Assembly: GCA_016722045.1 (NCBI GenBank)
Contig: JADKGY010000029.1
Location: 310,001-374,000, forward strand
Direction: 5' to 3'
DNA: 64,000 nt
Source: Candidatus Opimibacter skivensis
GTDB taxonomy: Bacteria > Bacteroidota > Bacteroidia > Chitinophagales > Saprospiraceae
Numbering within the stretch: position 1 is the stretch's first letter; each line of letters opens with the position of its first letter. A model generated the notes under the pieces. The model did no database searches, was not told where the DNA came from, and was given only the letters and a program-made list of their open reading frames with translations. The position numbers and the translations under genes are program-made. Shown here in pieces: positions 1-9,250 of this stretch.

Positions 1-407
1 ACAGGTATAATGGCCTTTGTCTTTTCGGTCATGACCGCTTCAACATTCCTGGCATCCATTGTGTACCGGATTGGATCAATATCGCATAACACTGGCGTAG
101 CTCCTATATTGCATACGGCTTCGAGGGTGGCTACAAATGAGAATGCAGGGATAATCACTTCATCTCCCTTTCCAATGCCAAGAGCAGCAAGCGCTATCTC
201 AAGCGAGTCTGTTCCATTTGCGCAAGGAACACAATATGGAACATTACTAAAGCCTGCGAATTTGATTGCAAATTTTTTGACTTCTTCTCCGCCGATAAAT
301 CTTCCGCTGTGTATGACTCCGGATATCGCATCATCCATTTCACTCTGTATGGAATAATACTGCGCGACAAGATCGACAAGAGGAATGTGTTTTGAAAGAC
401 TACTCAT
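1..407 (-). CDS. DegT/DnrJ/EryC1-family sugar aminotransferase, N-terminal part (GnnB/WbpE-like)
   Basis: The first 135 codons of a PLP-dependent sugar-nucleotide aminotransferase run off the left edge of the window. Reading from the ATG at 407, the protein starts MSSLSKHIPLVDLVAQYY and continues with GRFIGGEEV, CANGTDSLEIAL and DEVIIPAFSFVAT, which are the N-terminal hallmarks of the DegT/DnrJ/EryC1/StrS family. The PLP lysine lies beyond the edge and cannot be checked. It is the third gene of a minus-strand set with the LpxA-like acyltransferase and the Gfo/Idh dehydrogenase. Together these would oxidise, transaminate and acylate position 3 of a UDP-GlcNAc-type sugar. Which of the known pathways (GnnA/GnnB or WbpB/E/D) applies is inference. 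Confidence 0.88.
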   Translation of the reverse strand, partial: MSSLSKHIPLVDLVAQYYSIQSEMDDAISGVIHSGRFIGGEEVKKFAIKFAGFSNVPYCVPCANGTDSLEIALAALGIGKGDEVIIPAFSFVATLEAVCNIGATPVLCDIDPIRYTMDARNVEAVMTEKTKAIIP

Positions 408-431
408 GATTAACTAGCTCTTTTATTCTCT

Positions 432-454
432 CGCAAAGACGCAAAGACGCAAAG
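432..454. repeat. 8-bp tandem repeat, about three units
   Basis: Three copies of an 8-bp unit of the CGCAAAGA type stand head to tail between the aminotransferase start and the LpxA-like gene. No coding role is seen. Confidence 0.7.
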
Positions 455-623
455 CAATTTTCGATTCACCATTGAAAATAAATCTTAATAAATCATAACT
501 CATCTTAATCAATCCGCGTCCTCTTTTTACCCCTGCACTTTTGTAAAGTGCTTCCGCGGAGTTCTACGCAACCCCGGGGAATAAAAAGGTTGAACTATGG
601 AATTGAATCTTACTTATTGTATT

Positions 624-681
624 TTGCTTATTGCTTATTGCCTATTGCTCATTGCCTATTGCCTATTGCCTATTCCCTATT
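624..681. repeat. Heptanucleotide tandem array, TTGCYTA unit, about eight copies
   Basis: About eight tandem copies of a 7-bp unit (TTGCTTA or TTGCCTA, plus strand). The right end runs into the 3' end of the minus-strand LpxA-like gene, so its last codons and stop codon at 670 are made of array sequence. The same unit forms the array at 33187-33261, also directly behind a minus-strand gene. Confidence 0.9.
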
Positions 682-1446
682 GGCCTTCATTTCCAACAGA
701 CTATTCGGATGTTCTTTAAGAAATTCATTGATCTCCATCATCGCCGGGTTTTCAGATTTAGTATGATTCTTTATACCGGATTTGAAAATTGATTCCATTT
801 CCTCTACTTGTTCTTCTGTCATGCCTCCTCGCTCTGCACCTAATCTGTTGAAGCGATGAATACGTGCAGGATTTCCGGCGACAAGAGAATACGGAAGAAT
901 ATCTTTTGTAACCACAGTCTGCATTCCTACCATAACCCTGGTACCGATATGCATCCGTTGATGCACTGTTGCCCCCAAACCAAAATTTGAAAATTCACCA
1001 ATCACAACACGTCCGCCTAATAATACTCCGGCACTGAGGATCGCCCCCCGGCCAAGAAAACAATCATGGGCGATGTAACATTTATTCATGACATACACCT
1101 TGTCATTAATACATGTCTCCGGATAATAGAAAGGTGAATTAACACATGAGAATTCCCTGATCGTGACTTCATTGTGAATATTGACCCAGCTATCTGCAAT
1201 AAGCACATCGCCTTTCGCGCCCATCTCACCTACTGAACCGATGACAACATATGGATAAAGATGATTGTGATTGCCAAGCCGCACATTATTCTCGATATAC
1301 ACGCCGGTATCAATGATATTGTGATCACCTATTTCAATATTGCCTTTCAATACAGCATTGGGTCCGATACGATTGCCCCGGCCCATCCGGATCTCTCCTT
1401 CAAGGATAGCTGTGGGATGTATGATATTATCGTGGCTGGATTCCAT
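670..1446 (-). CDS. LpxA-like UDP-sugar acyltransferase (left-handed beta-helix)
   Basis: A 258-residue hexapeptide-repeat acyltransferase. It begins with IIHPTAILEGEIRMG and carries the imperfect I-G-x4 repeats of a left-handed beta-helix. The segment KCYIAHDCFLG matches the catalytic-His motif of LpxA (AHDC), and the C-terminal part has the LpxA-like GNPARIHRFNRLG turn followed by a short helical domain. Canonical LpxA moves a hydroxyacyl chain from ACP to UDP-GlcNAc. Bacteroidota usually carry an LpxC-LpxA fusion for that job, so this free copy beside sugar amination genes may act on a 3-amino sugar. The ATG at 1446 was chosen. It overlaps the upstream gene by 20 bp, and a longer frame to 1485 overlaps even more. 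The last three residues and the stop codon lie in a heptanucleotide array. Confidence 0.85.
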   Translation of the reverse strand: MESSHDNIIHPTAILEGEIRMGRGNRIGPNAVLKGNIEIGDHNIIDTGVYIENNVRLGNHNHLYPYVVIGSVGEMGAKGDVLIADSWVNIHNEVTIREFSCVNSPFYYPETCINDKVYVMNKCYIAHDCFLGRGAILSAGVLLGGRVVIGEFSNFGLGATVHQRMHIGTRVMVGMQTVVTKDILPYSLVAGNPARIHRFNRLGAERGGMTEEQVEEMESIFKSGIKNHTKSENPAMMEINEFLKEHPNSLLEMKANRE

Positions 1447-2458
1447 TCGTCCTGGCGATTTGATAAATATTTTCAATGATTTCAACTGACTTCAATCCAT
1501 CATATGCATTTGTCATGATTTCTGTCTTTCCCTGGAGGGACCTGATGACATTGTTGATCACCTGGTCATGATTTGACATTGAACCTTCATAGTCTCCGTA
1601 TTGATTGGGGGCACCACTCAAGGGAATGTCATGAATATCAAATCCATCCGTAGCCTGGTAATCAATGGTGTTTAAATATTTTCCCCCGATTTTGATGGTT
1701 GCATGTTCAGCAAAGATCGTGATGCTTCCTTCCATATTTTGTCTGAACGCAGCAGTCGTGTAATGAAGTACACCCGGAGCATTGTATTCATTTAATAAAA
1801 ATGTCACGACACCTGTATCTTCAAATTCTATGAGGCCCTGATGCGCAGCATTTGTCAGTTGAGCATTCAGAATATGCATATCCCCCATCAGGTAGTAGAC
1901 AACGTCTATGAAGTGACTGAATTGGGTAAATAATGTGCCGCCATCAAGATCTTTTTTTCCTTTCCAATCAGAATTCCTGTAATAGTTCTCATTCCGGTTC
2001 CAATAGCAATTGATGGCAATGGAATAAATTTTACCAAGTTTCTTATGGTCCAGAAGTTTTTTTACAGCCTGTACTGGTGGATTAAAACGGTTTTGTTTTA
2101 CCACAAATAGTGACTTTCCCGTTTTCAGTGATGTATGAATCATAGATTCACAATCCGATTTTTTGATCGCCATCGGCTTTTCAACCAGGACATGCTTCCC
2201 GGCCTGCAAGGCAGCGATTGTGATTTCAGCGTGTGTATAGTTTGGCGTACAGATAGAAACAATATCTATAGCCTCATCATTTAATATTTCAGCAAGTGAT
2301 GAATAAACTTTATCTGACGGAAAATTTTGTGCGAAGAGATCAGACCTTTCCTTTTTTGTATCAAATGCACCTTTCAGCCTGCCATCAGGATGTGCGGAAA
2401 TATAGCCTGCATGACGCTCGCCTATTTTTCCATATCCTATAAGTCCGAATGTTATCAA
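1427..2458 (-). CDS. Gfo/Idh/MocA-family NAD(P)-dependent sugar dehydrogenase (GnnA/WlbA-like)
   Basis: A 343-residue oxidoreductase with an N-terminal Rossmann motif (GLIGYGKIGERH), the SICTPNYTHAEI strand and the EKPMAIKK motif holding the family's catalytic lysine, followed by the Gfo/Idh C-terminal alpha/beta domain. Such enzymes oxidise the 3-hydroxyl of UDP-GlcNAc or UDP-GlcNAcA in GnnA and WlbA/WbpB pathways. It is the first gene of a minus-strand operon with the LpxA-like and DegT genes. The start is a TTG at 2458. Only four residues precede the Rossmann strand, an in-frame stop lies at 2486-2488, and a GTGAGTA-type array directly abuts the start codon, so the original start may have been lost to the repeat. 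Confidence 0.88.
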   Translation of the reverse strand: MITFGLIGYGKIGERHAGYISAHPDGRLKGAFDTKKERSDLFAQNFPSDKVYSSLAEILNDEAIDIVSICTPNYTHAEITIAALQAGKHVLVEKPMAIKKSDCESMIHTSLKTGKSLFVVKQNRFNPPVQAVKKLLDHKKLGKIYSIAINCYWNRNENYYRNSDWKGKKDLDGGTLFTQFSHFIDVVYYLMGDMHILNAQLTNAAHQGLIEFEDTGVVTFLLNEYNAPGVLHYTTAAFRQNMEGSITIFAEHATIKIGGKYLNTIDYQATDGFDIHDIPLSGAPNQYGDYEGSMSNHDQVINNVIRSLQGKTEIMTNAYDGLKSVEIIENIYQIARTNGIQPR

Positions 2459-2577
2459 GTGAGTAGTGAGTAGTGAGTTGTGAGTTTAGCTCCGCTCAGC
2501 CTTTGTTCGTGAAGCGTGAGACGTCAGACGTGAGATATGAGATATGAGATTTGAGATTTGAGATATGAGATATGAGT
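2459..2577. repeat. Two 7-bp tandem arrays (GTGAGTA and GAGATAT/GAGATTT units)
   Basis: GTGAGTA-like units fill 2459-2486, and GAGATAT/GAGATTT units fill about 2516-2577. They are separated by a short TCCGCTCAGCC segment. The first array touches the TTG start of the dehydrogenase gene. Together with the dispersed repeat at 2771 they occupy most of the 371-bp gap. I see no credible gene in 2459-2829. Confidence 0.85.
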
Positions 2578-2770
2578 AACAAATACATTTAGATTTCTGT
2601 TTGATTATTACAAAGCACTTAAAGCGTTATAAATTCAAAACCGTAAAAAGTTATCCACAGTTCTTGCTTCATGAGTCCGGTATACTTGGACCTTCACCAC
2701 ACATCCTGATGCTACAGCTCAGTAACCGTCCGGCATCCCTTAATCCGGCATCCAATGGCGCAAACAAAAG

Positions 2771-2837
2771 TCCCCTGGTTGATGAGCTGTAGCACGAGGC
2801 TGAGTTTAGCAAGTCGAATCATAGGGGATTTAGGGGC
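2771..2837. repeat. Dispersed imperfect palindrome, copy 1
   Basis: Contains GGTTGATGAGCTGTAGCAC followed by GGCTGAGTTTAGCAAGTCGA, framed by CCCCT on the left and AGGGG on the right, then GGGGATTTAGGGGC. The halves TTGNTGARCT and TTYAGCAA are inverted relative to each other. Related copies are at 10629, 29412 and 58857. Confidence 0.8.
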
Positions 2838-5313
2838 GTTTTTTCTTCGGATGCACATTTTTCTTCCCTGTTGACACCGGTTCCAGGACAGCCACAGGGG
2901 CAGTCGGTGTAGCTGTGATCAACCATCTGTACAAACCATAGAGCAGTGACAAAACAATCAACAATGAAAAAATCAACGACATGATTTCTCCTGCATGAAA
3001 GGACTTCGGACTGAACTTGAATTTTATTTCATGCTCGCCCGCAGGGATTTTCATTGCTCTCAATATATAATCCGCTCGGAAATGTGGTGCTTTCACCCCA
3101 TCAATATAGGCCTGCCAACCTTTGTCGGGCCCATACCATATCTCAGAAAAAACGGCTAACCCATCGCCCTGTGATGAACTATGATAAATCATCTCATCAG
3201 GCGCATAACTTGTCAGCTTGATCTGTCCGCTTTTAACAGGTGTGTATCCGGCTACCTCTTTGTCAAATTCTTTATTTACAAAAACATTCCTACTCAGATC
3301 AGCAGAATCAATAGCTTCCAATTCTTCTTTATTCGAATTGACCATGACAATATTCTCCACAAACCATGCATTACCCATAGCTCCGGGATTAGGCTGAACA
3401 GCAGGTTCTTTCTTCTCATCCGGGAAAATGATATACTTCGTGTTCAGCATATTTATTACGTTCCGATTGCCTTTGCTGATATACCGGTCGATTAAATCCT
3501 GGTAGCGTTGAAATTTAGCCGGACTATATCCACCTATTGTATGATGATAATAAGAAGCCATCGCAGAATTAAATGGATCAGCAGTCACATCATGTACCCT
3601 GTAAAATAAATCCGGATCCTGGAGGATCTGATTATCTACCGTCCTTGGATTGAAAACCGCTTCAGCATTTTTTTCCGCCATGAAATCTTTTGGTGAAATA
3701 TAACGTCGACCTACTGCCCATAAATCTGCAATGATGAGAAGCCCGAGACCGGAGAGTAATAACCATTGTTTGATCTTACCCTGATGATATACCCAGATCA
3801 CTGCTGAACTCAATACTACCCATATAAATGATCTCCAGGCATCAGCACTCAATGCAGCTTTACGATCATGCATCAGAGCAGTCATGCTCCATCCCTGTGC
3901 AGCCAATCTATCATCACTGTTTCCTGCAAAAGACATCAACGAAGGGCCAAGAATAGCAATCAATAAGCTAAGCCCACCTACGATCCCCAATGCTATCCAA
4001 ATCGGACGTTGAAAAGATTTTTGATGCCCCTTCATAAATCCGCCAAGACCCAATGCTGCTCCAATAGGAACAATCAATGCCGTGATACTGAGTATTGAAC
4101 TGGGCGCCCTGAATTTGTTATACATCGGCACAAGGTCAAACAACGGTCTGTTGAGTAAAGCAAAATGTTTACCCATCGACATCAACACAGTAAGCACTGT
4201 GATGCCAAGTATCCACCATCTGAGAGAAGGCCTCATATAGAAAAGGCCAAATACAAAAAGAAAAAGAACTGATGCACCTAAATATGAAGGTCCGGATGTA
4301 AACGGCAAAGAGCCGTAGTAAAGTGGCATTCCAAAATTTGGATCAACACCTTTAGTTTTTAGATCTTTAGCCAGAGCTGAATTAGCAGACAAAGGCTCTG
4401 CCCCACTGCCTCCCGCCGCGCGGGGTATAAGCATAGCAAAAACATCTTCAAGGCCATTGCTCCACTGCATCGCATAATCCCAATTCAATCCCCCACTCTT
4501 GGTACTGATCCCATTCGCTTCAACAGGAGTCTCAAGCACCGCACCACCACGCATCGTGTCCTTACTGAATTCATATGTGGTCCATAACTTAGAACTTGAA
4601 GACCCAATCGCCAGGAGCACACCAATCAAGAGAATTGCGGAAGCCTTAGCAAATGCTGACATCTCTTTTCTTTTGATCGCCAACACAAAAGACATGATGA
4701 CATACAAGATCATAAAGAGCCCGATGTAGTAAGTCATCTGTACGTGATTGTTGTAAAGACTCAATGCCATACCTACAGCAAACACTATCCCGCCCATAAT
4801 ATATTTCTTCTGGTAGGCCAGGATGCCACCCGCAATCACATACGAACTATAAACAATGGTCATGAATTTACTCATGTGACCTGTCTCGTATAAGGACATC
4901 TGATTAGTCGTAAGCCCAAAAGCCACCGCACCTAACATCGCAGGCCAATGTCCTGCTCCCAGGCATAAAAGGACAATATAACATCCAAGCATGGCCGCCA
5001 GAAAGTAACCTATAGGCCGGCTTATAAACAATTGATGAACCTTGTCTACCCATTTGATCAGGTTGTTATTCTGAGGCGAACTTATCTGGTAAGTAGGCAT
5101 GCCTCCGAACATCGAATTGGTCCATAATATGGGTCTGTGTAATTTCTCCTGGTATGTGACAGATTCGTGGGCCATCGCCCTACCGCTCATGATATCAGAT
5201 TGTTGTAGGACTTTGCCCTGGAGTTGAGGCAAAAAATACATCACACTGAGAATCAGAAAAAAGAGTACAGCCATCAGGGGCTGAATTAATTTGCCACCAT
5301 ATATCTTTTTCAT
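2830..5313 (-). CDS. YfhO-family multispanning membrane protein
   Basis: An 827-residue inner-membrane protein with about a dozen hydrophobic segments in its first two thirds and a hydrophilic C-terminal region (about residues 590-780) followed by one last membrane helix near the end. The order FLPQLQGKVLQQSDIMSG, NSMFGGMPTYQIS and YETGHMSKF near the N terminus is typical of YfhO-like proteins, which share a fold with GT-C glycosyltransferases and are often linked to glycosylation of envelope polymers. The protein ends in the basic tail NVHPKKKRP. The gene stands alone on the minus strand, divergent from the GDPD gene. Substrate unknown. Confidence 0.85.
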   Translation of the reverse strand: MKKIYGGKLIQPLMAVLFFLILSVMYFLPQLQGKVLQQSDIMSGRAMAHESVTYQEKLHRPILWTNSMFGGMPTYQISSPQNNNLIKWVDKVHQLFISRPIGYFLAAMLGCYIVLLCLGAGHWPAMLGAVAFGLTTNQMSLYETGHMSKFMTIVYSSYVIAGGILAYQKKYIMGGIVFAVGMALSLYNNHVQMTYYIGLFMILYVIMSFVLAIKRKEMSAFAKASAILLIGVLLAIGSSSSKLWTTYEFSKDTMRGGAVLETPVEANGISTKSGGLNWDYAMQWSNGLEDVFAMLIPRAAGGSGAEPLSANSALAKDLKTKGVDPNFGMPLYYGSLPFTSGPSYLGASVLFLFVFGLFYMRPSLRWWILGITVLTVLMSMGKHFALLNRPLFDLVPMYNKFRAPSSILSITALIVPIGAALGLGGFMKGHQKSFQRPIWIALGIVGGLSLLIAILGPSLMSFAGNSDDRLAAQGWSMTALMHDRKAALSADAWRSFIWVVLSSAVIWVYHQGKIKQWLLLSGLGLLIIADLWAVGRRYISPKDFMAEKNAEAVFNPRTVDNQILQDPDLFYRVHDVTADPFNSAMASYYHHTIGGYSPAKFQRYQDLIDRYISKGNRNVINMLNTKYIIFPDEKKEPAVQPNPGAMGNAWFVENIVMVNSNKEELEAIDSADLSRNVFVNKEFDKEVAGYTPVKSGQIKLTSYAPDEMIYHSSSQGDGLAVFSEIWYGPDKGWQAYIDGVKAPHFRADYILRAMKIPAGEHEIKFKFSPKSFHAGEIMSLIFSLLIVLSLLYGLYRWLITATPTAPVAVLEPVSTGKKNVHPKKKRP

Positions 5314-5518
5314 CGTCCTGCTTTAATTGGTGGCCACAAGATAATTCTTATTCTATGGGGTAAGTAATCAGCAACTCACTGGTTTTTGAAGGAATATCTG
5401 TCCATTTTCAACTGTTTTGGTAATAAAAAGCAAATCCCTCTTCTTATAATCCTTCGTCGGCATAAATACATGGTTTCCCCTACCTTCCGACCTTGTTAGA
5501 ACCTTATCTTGTACCCTG

Positions 5519-6421
5519 ATGAGGGATCTTCGATGCATATGCCAAATTCTATTCGTTTTATTCACATTCCAGCACGCTTTGGCCCAGCAAAAAATTGACT
5601 GGCAGGGTCACCGTGGATGTCGGGGCCTGATGCCCGAAAACTCACTGCCCGGATTTCTGAAGGCTGTGGAACTGGGCGTTACCACTCTTGAGCTCGACGT
5701 GGTGATTTCAAAAGATGGGCAGATTGTCGTTTCTCACGAACCCTGGATGTCTTCCGTCATATGCTCCCATCCTGATGGATCGCCGGTATTAAAATCTGAA
5801 GAAAAAAGTCTTAACCTGTATCAAATGGATTATGAAGAGATACAGAATTATGACAGCGGTTCGAGAGGCAACCCTAATTTTCCAAGTCAGTTGCAGACAA
5901 GAACAGTAAAACCAACGCTCAAAATGGTTTTTCGCTCCATTGAAATATTTGCTGCTGAAAATAAATACAGACAACCCAGGTACAATATTGAAATCAAATC
6001 TGAACCGAAGGGCTACAATATTTACAATCCTGAACCCAAAGAATTTGTTGCGATCGTCTTATCAGACATCAATCGTCTGGGGATGGCCAATCGTGTAACA
6101 CTTCAATCCTTTGACATCAATGTCCTGGAAGAGCTCCATAAAATTTCTCCACGTGAATTTTACATTTCTTATCTCGTTGAAAAAGGTAAGAATCTGAAGA
6201 AAAATCTTCAAAAACTTTCTTTCATACCAGAGATTTATAGTCCTGATTATACGACTCTGACAGAATCAACGATTAAGCAAGCACATGCATTGGGAATCAA
6301 AGTGATTCCATGGACAGTCAACACGAAAGAAGAGATTGAACAACTTATCCGTTGGGGCGTTGATGGTATCATCACGGATTACCCGGATTTAGCCACTTCA
6401 GCAGGTGTGTCAATGCAATAG
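5519..6421 (+). CDS. Secreted glycerophosphodiester phosphodiesterase (GDPD family)
   Basis: A 300-residue protein with a signal peptide (hydrophobic residues 7-21, ALAQ cleavage site). It carries the GDPD catalytic signature: WQGHRGCRGLMPENS, then TTLELDVVISKDG and VVSHEP, and near the end WTVNTKEEIEQLIRWGVDGI. The family hydrolyses glycerophosphodiesters to glycerol-3-phosphate and an alcohol using a TIM barrel with a metal site. The histidine and acidic residues expected there are present. It probably works in the periplasm. The next gene starts 3 bp after the stop, so the two may be co-transcribed, although no functional link is obvious. Confidence 0.92.
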   Translation: MRDLRCICQILFVLFTFQHALAQQKIDWQGHRGCRGLMPENSLPGFLKAVELGVTTLELDVVISKDGQIVVSHEPWMSSVICSHPDGSPVLKSEEKSLNLYQMDYEEIQNYDSGSRGNPNFPSQLQTRTVKPTLKMVFRSIEIFAAENKYRQPRYNIEIKSEPKGYNIYNPEPKEFVAIVLSDINRLGMANRVTLQSFDINVLEELHKISPREFYISYLVEKGKNLKKNLQKLSFIPEIYSPDYTTLTESTIKQAHALGIKVIPWTVNTKEEIEQLIRWGVDGIITDYPDLATSAGVSMQ

Positions 6422-6424
6422 CAG

Positions 6425-9040
6425 ATGAAAAAAATAATACTTCTTCCCCTTATTTTCTTTTGTCTGAGTCATCTTTTCGGACAGGTTATCTACCTGAGCT
6501 CCACCAATAACCGCATTTACAGATTAAATATTAAGACCTGCACATACACACAGATTGTACAGCTGGGACGCGGTATCACAGATATTTCTTTTCATCCTGA
6601 TGGCACCTTATATGGTATGGATTCCGGTGGAAATCTATTTACAATTGACACGTTGACCGGAACTACAGTCAATATATATCAATTTAATGGCGGACTTCAA
6701 CGATTCAATTCACTCACCACATCAGCTTCGGGTATTTTATATACGACCGGTGATCTTGGTGCTTTATTTTCTTACGACAAATCGTCAGGCACAGGTACAT
6801 TTCTAGGATTTATCGGATTCAGAGCCACAGGCGATCTCACTTTTTATAAAGGGAAATTGTATGCCGCCGCTGAAAACGATAGAATCATACTCGTGGATCT
6901 AAATAATCCGGCGAATAGTACAATTGCTGTAGATGGAAATATTACCGGAGAAATATTTGGGATCGTTTCCTACGCAGAGAGTTGTGACAGTATAAATTGT
7001 TACGCGATTTCGAGTGGATTTTCTGATATCTATGAGATCAATTTCACAACCAAATCTCTACAGATAGTGTGTAACCTCAATATCAAGATTGGTGGAGGTG
7101 CAAGTACGTATGAATTTTTCGGGTCAGCTCCCATCATTTATAATGGTGTTTCAAATGCGGATCCTACCTGCAGTAATAGTGATGGTTCCTTTTCAATAAA
7201 TGTGACCGGCGGTATAGCTCCATTGAAATATTCTTTAGATGGAATAAATTTTCAGGTTTCCAATACATTTAACAATTTACCTGGTGGCAGCTATCAATTC
7301 ATCGTCAGTGATGCCAACGGATGCACGATCATAGAAGATGTCAGCTTAATCGCTTCCCCCGGGCCTGTCATTGAGAATGTAGCCATGGTGCCAAGTACAT
7401 GTGGCAGTTCGAATGGTGAAATAGATGTATCAGTCAATGGCGGAAATGGTATGATAGGTTATTCAATTGATGGCTTGAGCTATCAGTTGTCGCCTGTATT
7501 TTCCAATTTGGGTGCAGGTCACTATATGATCACTGTCCGGGATACTGCAGGTTGTGTAGCTATTGATAGCATTGACCTGACTACATTATCACTTGATACG
7601 ATTGAAAGCATCTCCGCCTCATTAGTATCATGCGATGAAACACTGGGGTCATTGATTATACAAGTGCAAAATGGTAATGGTATCCAGTATTCAATCAATG
7701 GAATTAATTTTCAGAGCACGAATCACTTTGATCAACTAAGTCCGGCAACATACCTCGTGACCATCCGGGATGCCAATGGATGCAAGGATACGATGACCGC
7801 AGTAATCAGTCCTCCTGTGGCTGTTCATATTGATCAGGTTACCAGTGTTGATCCATTGTGCGATTATGACTTTGGTTCAATTTCAATCACTGCTTCAGGC
7901 GGCACAGGTCAAATAACCTATTCCTTAAATGGCATTAATTTTCAGACTGGCAATCTGTTTGATACGTTAACACCACTAACTTATCAGATCATCATCATGG
8001 ATGATAATGGATGCAGGGATACTACAGATGCTGTGATCAATCCCGGTGTTGCTATTAATATCGTAGATGTGGCCACTGATTCGTCGCATTGTACTGCTGA
8101 TGATGGTTCGATCATCGTCACTCCTCTCGGAGGCACAGGTCAAATAGAATATTCAATCGATGGAATAAATTTTCAACCTGGTAATCATTTTGATCTTTTG
8201 GCTCCATCCAATTACCTGATCACGATCAAAGATCAGAATGGATGTTCAGACACAATCAATGCAGGCATCAGTTCAATTAATGCTCTTGTCATATCGAAGA
8301 TTGAAAGCACTACTCCACGTTGCGATGTCAATGACGGCTCTATTGAAGTCACACCCGCAGGAGCAACAGGCCAGGTTCAGTATTCAATTGACGGTACTAA
8401 TTTTCAGTCTTCCAATAAATTTTCAAATCTTGGTTCAGGCCATTACACCATCGACATCATGGATGATGCCGGCTGCAGAGCTGTGGCCAACTCAGATATA
8501 AATGAACCAACACCGATAGCCATCACCGGAATTCTAACTCAACCTTCAGCATGTGAAGAAGTAACCGGAAGCCTGGTGATACATTATGCAGGAGGTACTG
8601 GCCAGATTACATTTTCATTAGATGGAGGAGCCTTTCAAACAGGAAATACATTTCAGCAATTGACCGGAGGTTCTCACCAGCTTATTATTGAAGATGAAAA
8701 TGGTTGTCAGATCGACACGACGATCAGGATACCAAGGCTACGCTGCAAAATATATATTCCAAATAGTTTTTCGCCTAACCTGGATGGTATCAATGATTTT
8801 TTCCAGCTCTCCACTTCGGATGAATTAAATATCCTTGTGACGAAATACATGATCTTTGATCGCTGGGGCAATATGGTGTATAAGGCTGAGGACTTCCCGA
8901 TTAGTTCAACTGAATATTGGTGGGACGGTACATATAAGAAGATGACAGTCAGTCCCGGTGTTTTTGCCTACTACATCGAAGTGAAATATGAAGATGGAGG
9001 AAGTGATATCTTCAAAGGGGATGTGACACTGGTAAGGTAG
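6425..9040 (+). CDS. T9SS-secreted protein with seven SprB-type repeats and a type B C-terminal domain
   Basis: An 871-residue secreted protein. A signal peptide (residues 1-20) precedes a region of about 210 residues with repeated I/L-D-T/P-D-G strands that resembles a beta-propeller. Seven tandem repeats of about 75 residues follow, each built as C-x-DGSI-x-V-x-GG-TGQ-x-YSIDG-x-NFQ and ending in a D-x-NGC. The tail starts IYIPNSFSPNLDGINDFF and contains DRWGN and WWDGTYK, the gliding-motility-associated C-terminal domain used as a type B signal for the type IX secretion system. Expected location is the cell surface or medium. An adhesin role is plausible from SprB but not shown. Confidence 0.9.
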   Translation: MKKIILLPLIFFCLSHLFGQVIYLSSTNNRIYRLNIKTCTYTQIVQLGRGITDISFHPDGTLYGMDSGGNLFTIDTLTGTTVNIYQFNGGLQRFNSLTTSASGILYTTGDLGALFSYDKSSGTGTFLGFIGFRATGDLTFYKGKLYAAAENDRIILVDLNNPANSTIAVDGNITGEIFGIVSYAESCDSINCYAISSGFSDIYEINFTTKSLQIVCNLNIKIGGGASTYEFFGSAPIIYNGVSNADPTCSNSDGSFSINVTGGIAPLKYSLDGINFQVSNTFNNLPGGSYQFIVSDANGCTIIEDVSLIASPGPVIENVAMVPSTCGSSNGEIDVSVNGGNGMIGYSIDGLSYQLSPVFSNLGAGHYMITVRDTAGCVAIDSIDLTTLSLDTIESISASLVSCDETLGSLIIQVQNGNGIQYSINGINFQSTNHFDQLSPATYLVTIRDANGCKDTMTAVISPPVAVHIDQVTSVDPLCDYDFGSISITASGGTGQITYSLNGINFQTGNLFDTLTPLTYQIIIMDDNGCRDTTDAVINPGVAINIVDVATDSSHCTADDGSIIVTPLGGTGQIEYSIDGINFQPGNHFDLLAPSNYLITIKDQNGCSDTINAGISSINALVISKIESTTPRCDVNDGSIEVTPAGATGQVQYSIDGTNFQSSNKFSNLGSGHYTIDIMDDAGCRAVANSDINEPTPIAITGILTQPSACEEVTGSLVIHYAGGTGQITFSLDGGAFQTGNTFQQLTGGSHQLIIEDENGCQIDTTIRIPRLRCKIYIPNSFSPNLDGINDFFQLSTSDELNILVTKYMIFDRWGNMVYKAEDFPISSTEYWWDGTYKKMTVSPGVFAYYIEVKYEDGGSDIFKGDVTLVR

Positions 9041-9044
9041 CTGT

Positions 9045-9238
9045 GATCATTGATCAGGTGATCAGGTGGTGATCGAGTGAGTGATCTGGTGATCAAATTA
9101 CAATATTCAGATTCAACATTTGTTATACAGACCAGTATGAGTATTTTACAGTTAACACATTACAAATCTCAAATCACCGATCTCTGATCATAGATTACCG
9201 ATCACAAGATCACAAGATCACAAGATCACAAGATCACT
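9045..9238. repeat. GTGATC-type and GATCACAA tandem arrays
   Basis: Right after the stop codon of the SprB-repeat gene comes a degenerate array of GTGATCAG/GTGATCTG units (9045-9092). After an unrelated stretch, 9200-9238 holds four to five GATCACAA units. The first array has the same orientation relative to its gene as the arrays behind the M2 peptidase and asparaginase genes. Confidence 0.85.
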
Positions 9239-9250
9239 TATTTTCAAAAA

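Noticed and set aside
2601..2792. 63-codon open frame in the gap before the YfhO-like gene
   Set aside because: Low-complexity content, and it overlaps the dispersed repeat. No start context or family match.
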